12,950 nucleotides of DNA from an uncultured Bacteroidales bacterium (GCA_946617545.1 CAMOKK010000020.1:1-12950); one strand, 5' to 3'; positions 1-6,010 are shown, numbered from the stretch's first letter. The notes: generated by a model not told the origin, from the sequence alone. Made by a program: numbers and translations.

Positions 1-197
1 CGCTGGACAGCGCTGCTTCCCCGCATACCCAGGCCCACCACGCCGATGCCCACATCCTCGATGGGAGGGGCGGCGAACTGAAGCATGTCCGTCTGGCCGA
101 CCGCCCGCGGCGGAACCGGAAGCCGGATAATTTGGGGCGCATTCTGACAGCCCAGCAGCAGGGCCGATGCCACAAGGAGGATTAAGGCTTTTCGCAT
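1..197 (-). CDS. Exported Gfo/Idh/MocA-family lipoprotein, GH109-like (partial, 3' end cut off)
   Basis: Only the first 65 codons are inside the window. The N-terminus is a lipoprotein signal: Arg2-Lys3, a hydrophobic stretch, and a lipobox Leu14-Leu15-Gly16-Cys17, so the protein should be exported and lipid-anchored. After a Pro-rich linker comes a beta strand and the glycine-rich dinucleotide-binding turn GVVGLGMRG (residues about 53-61), the Rossmann hallmark of Gfo/Idh/MocA proteins. Exported members in Bacteroidota are often annotated as GH109, an NAD-dependent alpha-N-acetylgalactosaminidase family. That fits the sialidase directly upstream, since both sugars occur on mucin O-glycans, but the GH109 assignment is inference because the catalytic half is missing. 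The ATG at 197 lies 16 bases inside the end of the sialidase gene, so the two are probably translationally coupled in one transcript. Confidence 0.8.
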   Translation of the reverse strand, partial: MRKALILLVASALLLGCQNAPQIIRLPVPPRAVGQTDMLQFAAPPIEDVGIGVVGLGMRGSSAVQ

Positions 198-1540
198 ATG
201 TCTTTAAGTTTGACGGCTTGGAAGGTCATGTGGGCCTGGGAACTCTCATAGAGGATGCCCACGGTTTCTTTGTCTATCATGGTAAGGCAGGAATAGCCCC
301 AGCCTGTTCCTTCGTCCAACAGGAGCTGGCGCGGCCAGCTGCGGCCGCCATCCTCGCTCAAGCGGACAGTGATGTTGCAACGCTCCTTGGGATGGGCCGG
401 ATTGGAGAAAAGAAGCAGGTCGCCGGCCTTGATGAGACTGGCCATGCACACCGGCTCCACCAGCTTGCCGTCGGAGACATGCGGCTCCCAGGTCTTGCCC
501 AGGTCACGGGTCACATACACGGCCCGGCCGGTCTTGCGGTTGTCCCGCATGTTGAGCATGAGCACACCGGGCTCCACCTCCACCACCTGGGACTCCGTGG
601 TATTCATCTTGGCATGTTCGTGCACGTGCCAGGTGGCGCCGCGGTCCTTGGAATAAATGATGCCGGCGGCCGGAGTACGGTCCGGTTCGGGCTCCTGGTG
701 CTGGAACGGGACCACCAGGGTGCCATCGGCCATGGTGATGCCCCTCCCGGGGCCCTGGAAGGTGAAATTCCAGGCTTCCCGTTTCACCTGGCGCGTGATG
801 CTCACCGGGGCCGACCAGCTGAGACCGTCGTCGGAAGAACGGGACATCATGAGCTGGGGGGTGGTCTCGGGGCCGAAGCCGCTCCCCGCCGCAAACCACT
901 CATGTACACCGGGCTTGGTGCCGTGTGCCCAGGCCGAGAAAAGCAGGAGGTCTCCCGTTACCTCGTCCAGCACGATGCAAGGGTCTCCCATGCCGTTCTC
1001 TCCCTGGGGCTTGCCGCCCCACTCTCCCATGTCCTGTGCCACAATCATCGGCCCCCAGGTACGTCCACCGTCGGTGGAACGGCTCACGCCTACGTCGATG
1101 TCTTCCTGCAGGTCGAAGGAACTGTTGTGCCGGATGTCATAAACGGCCACCAGGGTTCCCTTATGAGTGGTAACCAGCCCGGGGATGCGGTAGGCGGCCA
1201 CGCCGTCGTCCCCTTCCGTGCGCACAGAAACGGCCAGCCGATGCTCCCGGATACCGCTTTCCTCCACCTTGCAGCCCTTGGCTTTCACACGGAGCGAAAA
1301 GGGCTTGGTGAGGTCCTTGATGCGACTGCCGTCAATATTCACAAACAGCTGGCCATCCTTGACATAAGCATGCCGAAGGGCCTTGCCGGGAAGCCCCTTG
1401 GCCGTGATTTTCCACTCCGGAGACACGCTCTCCGAACAAGTGACAGAGGCAATGGCTACATCCTTGTCAAGCACCACCGGAATTTGCCGATGATGAATCT
1501 GTACCGTTACGGCCAGAAGTAAAGTCAAAAGAATATTCAT
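182..1540 (-). CDS. Secreted sialidase (GH33 exo-alpha-sialidase), 452 aa
   Basis: This enzyme should release terminal sialic acid from host glycans. Residues 1-13 form a short hydrophobic signal peptide, residues about 20-95 resemble the N-terminal domain of BNR neuraminidases, and the rest is the six-bladed propeller. The YRIP motif is at 117-120. Asp boxes SxDxGxxW lie at 155-162, 235-242, 297-304 and 395-402, with a variant at 344-351. Catalytic residues can be placed by GH33 spacing: Arg118, Asp143 (25 residues on, as in NanI), Glu316 and Arg332 (16 apart), Arg393, and nucleophile Tyr416 in a GWGY context. The enzyme looks intact. The frame stays open upstream to 1726, but the ATG at 1540 is preferred: it is followed by the signal peptide, and a -7 box sits six bases before it. 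The extension would also run through a large palindrome. The next gene (GH109-like) overlaps its 3' end by 16 bases. Confidence 0.95.
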   Translation of the reverse strand: MNILLTLLLAVTVQIHHRQIPVVLDKDVAIASVTCSESVSPEWKITAKGLPGKALRHAYVKDGQLFVNIDGSRIKDLTKPFSLRVKAKGCKVEESGIREHRLAVSVRTEGDDGVAAYRIPGLVTTHKGTLVAVYDIRHNSSFDLQEDIDVGVSRSTDGGRTWGPMIVAQDMGEWGGKPQGENGMGDPCIVLDEVTGDLLLFSAWAHGTKPGVHEWFAAGSGFGPETTPQLMMSRSSDDGLSWSAPVSITRQVKREAWNFTFQGPGRGITMADGTLVVPFQHQEPEPDRTPAAGIIYSKDRGATWHVHEHAKMNTTESQVVEVEPGVLMLNMRDNRKTGRAVYVTRDLGKTWEPHVSDGKLVEPVCMASLIKAGDLLLFSNPAHPKERCNITVRLSEDGGRSWPRQLLLDEGTGWGYSCLTMIDKETVGILYESSQAHMTFQAVKLKDICEKP

Positions 1541-1546
1541 AGTACA

Positions 1547-1554
1547 CAAATATA
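1547..1554 (-). promoter_or_regulatory. Sialidase promoter, -7 box TATATTTG
   Basis: On the minus strand TATATTTG matches the Bacteroidota -7 consensus TAnnTTTG exactly. It ends six bases before the sialidase ATG, so the transcript would start at or almost at the start codon and be leaderless or nearly so. No TTTG-like -33 box is present at the expected distance; the sequence there is GC-rich, suggesting a weak or activator-dependent promoter. The large palindrome begins about 40 bases further upstream. Confidence 0.7.
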
Positions 1555-1592
1555 TCAATTTTTTTTGATTCTCCCACCCCGCACCGCTTTTT

Positions 1593-1705
1593 GGCTTGAC
1601 AACTAAAACATTGACAGTGAATGAGTTGCCGAACATTTCTCGTTCAAAAATCGAACGAGAAATGTACCATAAGCTGCTATGAATCAATTGATTAGTTGTC
1701 AAGCC
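1593..1705. repeat. 113-base imperfect palindrome centred on base 1649
   Basis: Three nested inverted repeats share one exact centre (all paired coordinates sum to 3298). The outer arms are 14 bases (1593-1606 and 1692-1705, GGCTTGACAACTAA and its complement). An inner 5-base pair follows (ATTGA at 1610-1614, TCAAT at 1684-1688). The central stem is 13 bases (1633-1645 and 1653-1665, ACATTTCTCGTTC and its complement) closing a 7-base AT-rich loop. The parts between are equal in length but unpaired. It lies between the L31 terminator and the sialidase promoter. It could be a MITE-like remnant with 14-base terminal inverted repeats (no target duplication is visible) or a multi-site operator for the sialidase gene. 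The structure is certain; the role is not. Confidence 0.9.
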
Positions 1706-1715
1706 CAAGACACAA

Positions 1716-1750
1716 AAAAACGGCAACCGCGTCCTGCAGCTGCCGTTTTT
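1716..1750 (-). terminator. Intrinsic terminator of the L31 gene, probably bidirectional
   Basis: A perfect 10-base inverted repeat (AAAAACGGCA at 1716-1725, TGCCGTTTTT at 1741-1750) encloses 15 bases. On the minus strand the stem is followed by a run of seven T (complement of 1714-1720). It starts 20 bases beyond the L31 stop. On the plus strand there are five T, so it could also stop opposing transcription. Confidence 0.85.
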
Positions 1751-1770
1751 GAACCTGATGTCCGAAGAAA

Positions 1771-2022
1771 TTATTTCTTGCGGCTCTTGTATCTCTGATA
1801 GAACATATCCACACGACCGGCGGTGTCCACCAGCTTCACCTTGCCCGTGTAGAACGGGTGGGAAGTGTTGGAAATTTCCAGTTTCACCAGCGGGTATTCA
1901 ACGCCTTCTACAGTGAGGGTCTCCTTGGAGGGAGCGCAGCTGCGGGTGACGAAGACGGTGTCATTGGACATATCCTTGAAAGCTACAAGACGGTAGGTTT
2001 CGGGATGAATTCCTTTCTTCAT
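1771..2022 (-). CDS. rpmE2: 50S ribosomal protein L31 type B, 83 aa
   Basis: This is a structural protein of the large ribosomal subunit. The start MKKGIHPETYR, the middle segment KLEISNTSHPFYTGK and the tail VDTAGRVDMFYQRY are the conserved landmarks of bL31 type B. The length of 83 residues is typical. It contains a single Cys (residue 30) and no CxxC zinc motif, so it is the zinc-independent (C-minus) form, which in Bacteroidota is commonly the standard L31. It is a single-gene transcription unit with its own -33/-7 promoter upstream and a strong hairpin terminator downstream. The leader of about 33 bases carries a 14-base perfect palindrome that may matter for control. No clear Shine-Dalgarno precedes the ATG; the region is A/T-rich, as is usual in this phylum. 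Confidence 0.97.
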   Translation of the reverse strand: MKKGIHPETYRLVAFKDMSNDTVFVTRSCAPSKETLTVEGVEYPLVKLEISNTSHPFYTGKVKLVDTAGRVDMFYQRYKSRKK

Positions 2023-2038
2023 TTTACGTAAAAACTAT

Positions 2039-2052
2039 AATTGTTAACAATT
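2039..2052. repeat. Perfect 14-base palindrome in the L31 leader
   Basis: AATTGTTAACAATT is its own reverse complement. It lies 9 to 22 bases downstream of the -7 box and 17 bases before the L31 ATG, so it spans or just follows the transcription start. It could bind a dimeric repressor or form a small leader hairpin. With no loop bases, a DNA operator is more natural than a stable RNA stem. A chance AT-rich palindrome cannot be excluded. Confidence 0.6.
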
Positions 2053-2060
2053 TTGGGCTG

Positions 2061-2092
2061 CAAAGATAGGAACAATTTTGCTCAATTCCAAA
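2061..2092 (-). promoter_or_regulatory. L31 promoter (TTTG, 20-base spacer, TATCTTTG)
   Basis: The minus strand carries the -33 box TTTG at 2089-2092 and the -7 box TATCTTTG at 2061-2068, with exactly 20 bases between, which is the classical primary-sigma promoter of Bacteroidota. Transcription would begin near 2055 and give a leader of about 33 bases. Confidence 0.85.
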
Positions 2093-2121
2093 AGATTCTT
2101 CACTTCGTTCAGAATGACAGG
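2091..2121. repeat. REP-like hairpin element between namZ and rpmE2
   Basis: The core 2095-2115 is a symmetric hairpin: 5-base arms ATTCT/AGAAT, a two-base mismatch on each side, an inner AC/GT pair, and a three-base loop. On the minus strand it reads TTCTGAACGAAGTGAAGAA. It resembles, from memory, a short palindromic repeat scattered through many bacterial genomes with an inner GC/GC pair where this copy has AC/GT, which keeps the pairing. On the minus strand the stem is followed by CTTTTG three bases after the namZ stop, so it may also be a weak terminator or mRNA 3' end for glmM-namZ. Its edge touches the L31 -33 box. Confidence 0.6.
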
Positions 2122-2123
2122 TC

Positions 2124-3191
2124 CTATTTCATCCGATACGGGGCATCGTCGTACAGGAGATAGCGCTTGGCCTTGCGAATCCACTTCTGCTCTTCCAGCT
2201 TCACGTGCTCCTGCACCACGTCAAAGGAAATCTGCTCCTTCAGGTACGCCTCCATCACAGGATCGGCCAGCTTGGTGAAGAAGGCCGGCTCAAATTCGAA
2301 GGCCGAATAGTGCTCCCGGAACCAGCGCATCAGGTGCAGGGTGTGCAGGAGGCTGTGATAGGGTTCTCCGGGCAGCAGCATAATCTGGAAGCCGAAGCAG
2401 CGCTCCCCCGCGTATCGGCCGGCGGAAGGGGTGAAAGAGCAGGGCCTTAGCAGGGCTCCGTGCGCCTGGGGCAGCTCTTCCGGCCTCAACGGCTTGATGA
2501 AGGGCGCACCTATATATTCATAGGGCCGCGCCGTGCCGATGCCGGGGGTGATGGTGGTGTTGTTCCACAGGCCGCCGCCGCTGTAGAGGTAGGAGCTGAA
2601 GAGCCCCGGAATGTCGGAAGCCGGTGCAATGGTCCAGGGCATGAGCTGGCGGCTCTGGTCGGTGGCCATGGCCGATATCACATGAACGGGGAACCTGGCC
2701 CCTATCTCCGAGGCATACAGGTTCACCAGTTCACCCAGGGTGAGACCGTGCCGATGGGCCACTTTGGGGACGAACATCTCTCCGCTCACAGCCGGAATGG
2801 ACCCCTCCACCACACGGCCGGAGGGGTTGATATGGTCTACGATGTACAGGGACGGAGCGTCCTCCCCCAGGAGCATGAGCATCTCCATGAGCTGCATCAC
2901 GTCCTTGGTGTAGTTGAAATAACGCACGCCCACGTCCTGGATTTCCACCACCACGGCATCCAGTTCCCGGAGCTGGTCGCTTTCTATGGCAATATGGTTG
3001 GTGCCGGGGGTGAGCTCCGCCTCGCGGGGATTGAACACCACGGCCAGGTTGCCCCGCTCGCGGAAGATGTCCCACATCCATCGGCCCTTGCCCGTATCCC
3101 AGCAGCTGTGGGTGCAGAAACAGCCCACCTTGCCGTAGAGCAGGGCTTTGTCCAGCTGATCCTCCAGCGGGGTGGTTCGGAATGAGAACAT
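2124..3191 (-). CDS. NamZ-like (DUF1343, GH171) exo-beta-N-acetylmuramidase homologue, 355 aa
   Basis: The protein matches DUF1343/NamZ, whose characterised members cleave MurNAc from the non-reducing end of peptidoglycan fragments. Visible family landmarks are EIQDVGVRYFNYT (83-95), VDHINPSGRVVEG (118-130), HRHGLTLGEL (146-155) and a GLWNNTTITPGIGT segment (207-220). Two things are odd. There is no signal peptide, so it should act in the cytoplasm on recycled or imported fragments. The segment between about residues 50 and 80 is also shorter than in typical members, and their PEHG-type motif is replaced by a PREAEL stretch (55-60). Activity is therefore uncertain. The ATG shares one base with the glmM stop (TGATG), so the two are translationally coupled. 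Pairing with GlmM suggests a job in amino-sugar or cell-wall metabolism. Confidence 0.85.
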   Translation of the reverse strand: MFSFRTTPLEDQLDKALLYGKVGCFCTHSCWDTGKGRWMWDIFRERGNLAVVFNPREAELTPGTNHIAIESDQLRELDAVVVEIQDVGVRYFNYTKDVMQLMEMLMLLGEDAPSLYIVDHINPSGRVVEGSIPAVSGEMFVPKVAHRHGLTLGELVNLYASEIGARFPVHVISAMATDQSRQLMPWTIAPASDIPGLFSSYLYSGGGLWNNTTITPGIGTARPYEYIGAPFIKPLRPEELPQAHGALLRPCSFTPSAGRYAGERCFGFQIMLLPGEPYHSLLHTLHLMRWFREHYSAFEFEPAFFTKLADPVMEAYLKEQISFDVVQEHVKLEEQKWIRKAKRYLLYDDAPYRMK

Positions 3192-4606
3192 CAGCCTTTG
3201 ATGATTCTTTGGGCTACGGCGATAACCTCGTTGCCCAGGGCCTCGGCGGCCTGAGGGGTGGAGGCTTCGGAGTAGATGCGGATGATGGGCTCGGTGTTGG
3301 ACTTGCGAAGGTGTACCCAGGTCTTATTGGCCTCGAAGTTGATCTTGACACCGTCGATGTCGTTGATGTTCTCCTTGGCGTAAATCTTCTTGAGCTCTCC
3401 CAGAATCTTGTCTATGAGGGCGCTGTCGCTGAGCTGAATCTTGTTCTTGGCAATGAAGTACTGCGGATAGGTTTTCTTGAGCTCGCTCACCTTCATCTTC
3501 TTATGGGCCAGGTTGCTCAGGAACAGGGCCACGCCCACCATGGCGTCGCGGCCGGCATGGATGGCGGGATAAATCACGCCTCCGTTGCCTTCTCCGCCGA
3601 TGAGGGCGCCCACCTCGTGCATCTTGGTGGTCACGTTCACCTCTCCCACGGCGGCGGCGTAGTACTTGCCTCCGTGCTTTTCCGTCACGTCGCGAAGGGC
3701 CCGGGTGCTGGAAAGGTTGGAAACGGTGGCGATGGGCTTGCCTTCCTTCTGGGCGATTTCACAGAGGTAATCGGCCACGGAAACCAGGGTATATTCTTCC
3801 ACGAAGGGCTCTCCGTTTTCGCAGATGAAGGCCAGGCGGTCCACATCCGGATCTACAGAAACGCCCAAATCGGCCTTTTCCTTAACTACCGTCTCGCAGA
3901 GGTCCACCAGGTTGGCGGGAAGGGGTTCGGGATTGTGGGCAAAGTCTCCGGTGGGGTTGCAGTTAAGGCCGATACACTTGACGCCCAGGCGTTTGAGCAG
4001 CCGGGGCATGATGATGCCGCCCACGGAGTTGACGGCATCCACCACCACGGTGAAATGCGCGGCCTTGACGGCCTCCACGTCTACGGCCGGCAGGGCCAGC
4101 ACGGCATCCAGGTGCTTATCCGTGAAATCTTCCTCCTCGATGCTGCCCAGCTGGTCCACTTCGGCGAAGTTGAAATCTTCCTTTTCGGCCAGGTCCAGAA
4201 CGGCCTGGCCTTCGAGGGCCGTGAGGAATTCTCCCTTGTCGTTAAGGAGCTTCAGGGCATTCCACTGGCGGGGATTGTGGCTGGCGGTGAGGATGATGCC
4301 GCCGTCGGCCTGGGCAAAGAGGACAGCCATTTCCGTGGTGGGGGTGGAGGCAAAGCCGCATTTCACTACGTCTATGCCGCAGCCGATGAGGGTTCCCACC
4401 ACCAGCTGCTCCACCATGTCGCCGGACATGCGGGCGTCCTTGCCCACTACAATCTTATAGCGCTCCCCGTTGGGCCGGGGTTTGCGCTGAGGAAGGGTGG
4501 CGGCATAGGCCGCCGTGAATTTGACTACGTCGATGGGCGTGAGGGCGTTGCCGGGCTGGCCGCCGATGGTGCCCCGGATACCGGAAATGGATTTGATAAG
4601 TGTCAT
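3191..4606 (-). CDS. glmM: Phosphoglucosamine mutase, 471 aa
   Basis: This enzyme interconverts glucosamine-6-phosphate and glucosamine-1-phosphate, the step before GlmU on the way to UDP-GlcNAc, peptidoglycan and lipid A, in the cytoplasm. All alpha-D-phosphohexomutase landmarks are present: the SGIRGTIGG start (8-16), the active-site loop TASHNP with phosphoserine Ser109, the metal loop DPDVDR (252-257), the sugar-specificity loop GGEGNGG (337-343), and the phosphate-binding loop RKSNTEP (434-440) near the C-terminus. The length is slightly above the 445-450 residues of the enterobacterial enzyme. Phosphomannomutase or phosphoglucomutase activity is possible within this superfamily, but the GEGNGG loop favours GlmM. 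It is first in a two-gene unit with the NamZ-like gene and is read from a well-formed promoter that overlaps the divergent DUF486 promoter region. Confidence 0.93.
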   Translation of the reverse strand: MTLIKSISGIRGTIGGQPGNALTPIDVVKFTAAYAATLPQRKPRPNGERYKIVVGKDARMSGDMVEQLVVGTLIGCGIDVVKCGFASTPTTEMAVLFAQADGGIILTASHNPRQWNALKLLNDKGEFLTALEGQAVLDLAEKEDFNFAEVDQLGSIEEEDFTDKHLDAVLALPAVDVEAVKAAHFTVVVDAVNSVGGIIMPRLLKRLGVKCIGLNCNPTGDFAHNPEPLPANLVDLCETVVKEKADLGVSVDPDVDRLAFICENGEPFVEEYTLVSVADYLCEIAQKEGKPIATVSNLSSTRALRDVTEKHGGKYYAAAVGEVNVTTKMHEVGALIGGEGNGGVIYPAIHAGRDAMVGVALFLSNLAHKKMKVSELKKTYPQYFIAKNKIQLSDSALIDKILGELKKIYAKENINDIDGVKINFEANKTWVHLRKSNTEPIIRIYSEASTPQAAEALGNEVIAVAQRIIKG

Positions 4607-4636
4607 ATTGTATAAGATTTTCTTCGTTTAATCCTG

Positions 4637-4668
4637 CAAAGTTATTAATTTTGCGGCCCAATTACAAA
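4637..4668 (-). promoter_or_regulatory. glmM promoter (TTTG, 20-base spacer, TAACTTTG)
   Basis: The minus strand has TTTG at 4665-4668 and TAACTTTG at 4637-4644, separated by 20 bases, matching the Bacteroidota consensus. The -7 box ends 30 bases before the glmM ATG. It interleaves with a plus-strand promoter for the divergent gene. Confidence 0.85.
4646..4653 (+). promoter_or_regulatory. Promoter -7 box TAATTTTG of the DUF486 gene
   Basis: TAATTTTG fits TAnnTTTG and ends 22 bases before the ATG at 4676. Only a weak -33 match (TTCG at 4623-4626, 19-base spacer) is visible. It lies one base from the opposing glmM -7 box, so the two promoters probably compete for polymerase. Confidence 0.6.
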
Positions 4669-4675
4669 TGAAACC

Positions 4676-5044
4676 ATGAACGGATTCTGGACCATCCTTA
4701 TGCTCATCTTCTCGAACGTGTTCATGACGTTCGCCTGGTATGGCCATCTCAAACTGCAGGAAATGAAAATTTCCACCGGCTGGCCGCTTATCCTCATCAT
4801 TCTCTTTTCCTGGGGAATAGCCTTTTTTGAGTACTGCCTTACCGTGCCGGCCAACCGCATTGGCTTCCAAGGCAACGGCGGGCCCTTCAACCTGATGCAG
4901 CTCAAGGTAATCCAGGAGGTGATTTCCCTCACCATCTTCACCGTCATCGTCACCTTCCTGTTCAAGGGGCAGCCCGTCCAGTGGAACCATATCGCCGCCT
5001 TTTTCTGCATGATTTTGGCTGTTTTTTTTGTGTTTTTGAAATAA
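4676..5044 (+). CDS. DMT-superfamily small membrane protein (DUF486), 122 aa
   Basis: A 122-residue inner-membrane protein with four predicted helices (about 4-22, 36-56, 78-97 and 103-121). The stretches FMTFAWYGHLK (16-26), PANRIGF (58-64) and FNLMQLKVIQEVISL (71-85) are typical of the DUF486 family, placed in the drug/metabolite transporter superfamily. Single-domain four-helix members are thought to work as dimers; no substrate is known. It is read divergently from glmM. No terminator follows the stop, and the -33 box of the tRNA promoter begins only three bases later, so some transcripts may run into the tRNA gene. Codon use is like that of the neighbours. Confidence 0.9.
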   Translation: MNGFWTILMLIFSNVFMTFAWYGHLKLQEMKISTGWPLILIILFSWGIAFFEYCLTVPANRIGFQGNGGPFNLMQLKVIQEVISLTIFTVIVTFLFKGQPVQWNHIAAFFCMILAVFFVFLK

Positions 5045-5047
5045 AAA

Positions 5048-5078
5048 TTTGGAGATTCAGATTTTTGTTGTACCTTTG
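5048..5078 (+). promoter_or_regulatory. tRNA-Glu promoter (TTTG, 19-base spacer, TACCTTTG)
   Basis: TTTG at 5048-5051 and TACCTTTG at 5071-5078 with a 19-base spacer give a full Bacteroidota promoter. The tRNA 5' end is 12 bases downstream, so the primary transcript has only a very short leader. Confidence 0.85.
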
Positions 5079-5089
5079 CACTCCCACAT

Positions 5090-5164
5090 GCTGGGTTCGT
5101 ATAACGGTTAGTACTCGAGATTCTCAATCTCGCAATAGGAGTTCGATTCTCCTACCCAGTACCA
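5090..5164 (+). tRNA. tRNA-Glu, anticodon CTC
   Basis: A complete cloverleaf folds by eye. The acceptor stem pairs GCTGGGT (5090-5096) with ACCCAGT (5154-5160), with a G-U first pair. The D-arm has GTAT/GTAC and GG in its loop. The anticodon stem CGAGA/TCTCG (5116-5120, 5128-5132) encloses loop TTCTCAA with anticodon CTC at 5123-5125. The variable loop is four bases, and the T-arm is AGGAG/CTCCT with loop TTCGATT. CCA is encoded (5162-5164). CTC reads GAG, a glutamate codon used heavily in this GC-rich window. Confidence 0.95.
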
Positions 5165-5197
5165 AAAGCGCCAGGATTGTACTCCCGGCGCTTTTTT
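5164..5197 (+). terminator. Intrinsic terminator of tRNA-Glu
   Basis: The inverted repeat AAAAGCGCC (5164-5172) and GGCGCTTTT (5187-5195) encloses 14 bases and ends in six T (5192-5197). It starts at the last base of the tRNA CCA end. The T-run ends six bases before the phosphatase ATG, leaving almost no room for a separate leader for that gene. Confidence 0.85.
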
Positions 5198-5203
5198 GCT
5201 GAA

Positions 5204-6010
5204 ATGGCACTTTTTGAGAACATAGTGAACGCCCGCGACCTGGGCGGCATCCGCATCGGCCATCAGGTGGTGCGGGAAGGCATGCTGCTGCGCACCGCCC
5301 ACCTGCACGACGCCTCGGACGAGGATGTCCGCAGGCTGTCGGAGCACTACCGGCTGCGGCGCATCTTCGACTTCCGCTCCTACCCGGAGGCATCCCTGCA
5401 GCCGGACCGTCCCGTTCCGGGCGCCGAATACCTGATGCTCCCCACCCTGGACGTATCGGCCGAACAGCAGACGGGCGAAGCCATGCCGGAAGAGATGTGG
5501 GTGAACCTGGAAAAGCACATCGTACGCCTCTCCTTCATGAAAATGTTCCAACAGAAGGCCCGCGAGCTGTACCCCTCCCTCATCCTGAGCGAATTCTCCC
5601 AGCTCCAGTATGCTTCCTTCCTGAACCTGATCCTGGAAACGGAAGAGGGCGCCGTCCTCTGGCACTGCTCGCAGGGAAAGGACCGCACGGGCATTGGCGC
5701 CGCCCTCATCCTGGGGGCCCTGGGGGCCGACAGGGACACCATCATCCGGGACTTCGACCGTTCCAACGACAGTTATCGGCCCTTGGTGGAAAAACTTTGT
5801 GCCGATGTGGAAGCGGCCGGCGGCGGAGAGGATGAAAAAGAGGTAATCCGCGCCTTCATGGGCGTGAGCGTGAGGAATTTCTGCCATGCCCTGGATGTCC
5901 TGGAAGCCAACTGGGGCTCCATCCCCGGCTATCTGGACGAGCAGATGGGCATAGACGAGGGAGACTTGGCGAAACTCCGCGCCCGATACCTGGAGCCCTG
6001 CGCAAAATGA
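5204..6010 (+). CDS. Protein tyrosine/dual-specificity phosphatase, IphP type, 268 aa
   Basis: This is a cytoplasmic phosphatase of the Y_phosphatase3 family. The N-terminal signature NARDLGG (9-15) and the P-loop HCSQGKDRTG (154-163, nucleophile Cys155, phosphate-binding Arg161) are intact. IFDFRSYPE (54-62) matches the conserved aspartate/arginine strand of the family. There is no signal peptide. Relatives act on phosphotyrosine, phosphoserine/threonine or phosphoinositides, so the substrate is open. The ATG at 5204 is chosen over a TTG at 5177 because family members begin just before NARDLGG and because the TTG lies inside the tRNA terminator hairpin. Expression is puzzling: there is no room for a normal leader, and only a poor -7-like sequence CTTTTTTG (5191-5198) precedes the start. 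The exporter operon begins 24 bases downstream with its own promoter. Confidence 0.93.
   Translation: MALFENIVNARDLGGIRIGHQVVREGMLLRTAHLHDASDEDVRRLSEHYRLRRIFDFRSYPEASLQPDRPVPGAEYLMLPTLDVSAEQQTGEAMPEEMWVNLEKHIVRLSFMKMFQQKARELYPSLILSEFSQLQYASFLNLILETEEGAVLWHCSQGKDRTGIGAALILGALGADRDTIIRDFDRSNDSYRPLVEKLCADVEAAGGGEDEKEVIRAFMGVSVRNFCHALDVLEANWGSIPGYLDEQMGIDEGDLAKLRARYLEPCAK

Noticed and set aside
167..1522. A 451-codon plus-strand open frame opposite the sialidase
   Set aside because: It is antisense to a sialidase with a full catalytic set and five Asp boxes. The translation is low-complexity and His/Gly-rich.
1593..1705. Treating the palindrome as an insertion sequence with target duplication
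   Set aside because: No direct repeat flanks it and no transposase or peptide is encoded inside, so only a MITE-like remnant or regulatory element can be proposed.
1541..1726. N-terminal extension of the sialidase by 62 codons
   Set aside because: It would run through the 113-base palindrome and the promoter -7 box and put the signal peptide in the middle of the protein.
3182..4615. A 477-codon plus-strand open frame opposite glmM
   Set aside because: It is the shadow of glmM, which has every catalytic motif. The antisense product shows no family features.
5177..5203. TTG start for the phosphatase, nine codons upstream
   Set aside because: The TTG lies in the loop of the tRNA terminator, and the added residues do not match the family's N-terminus.
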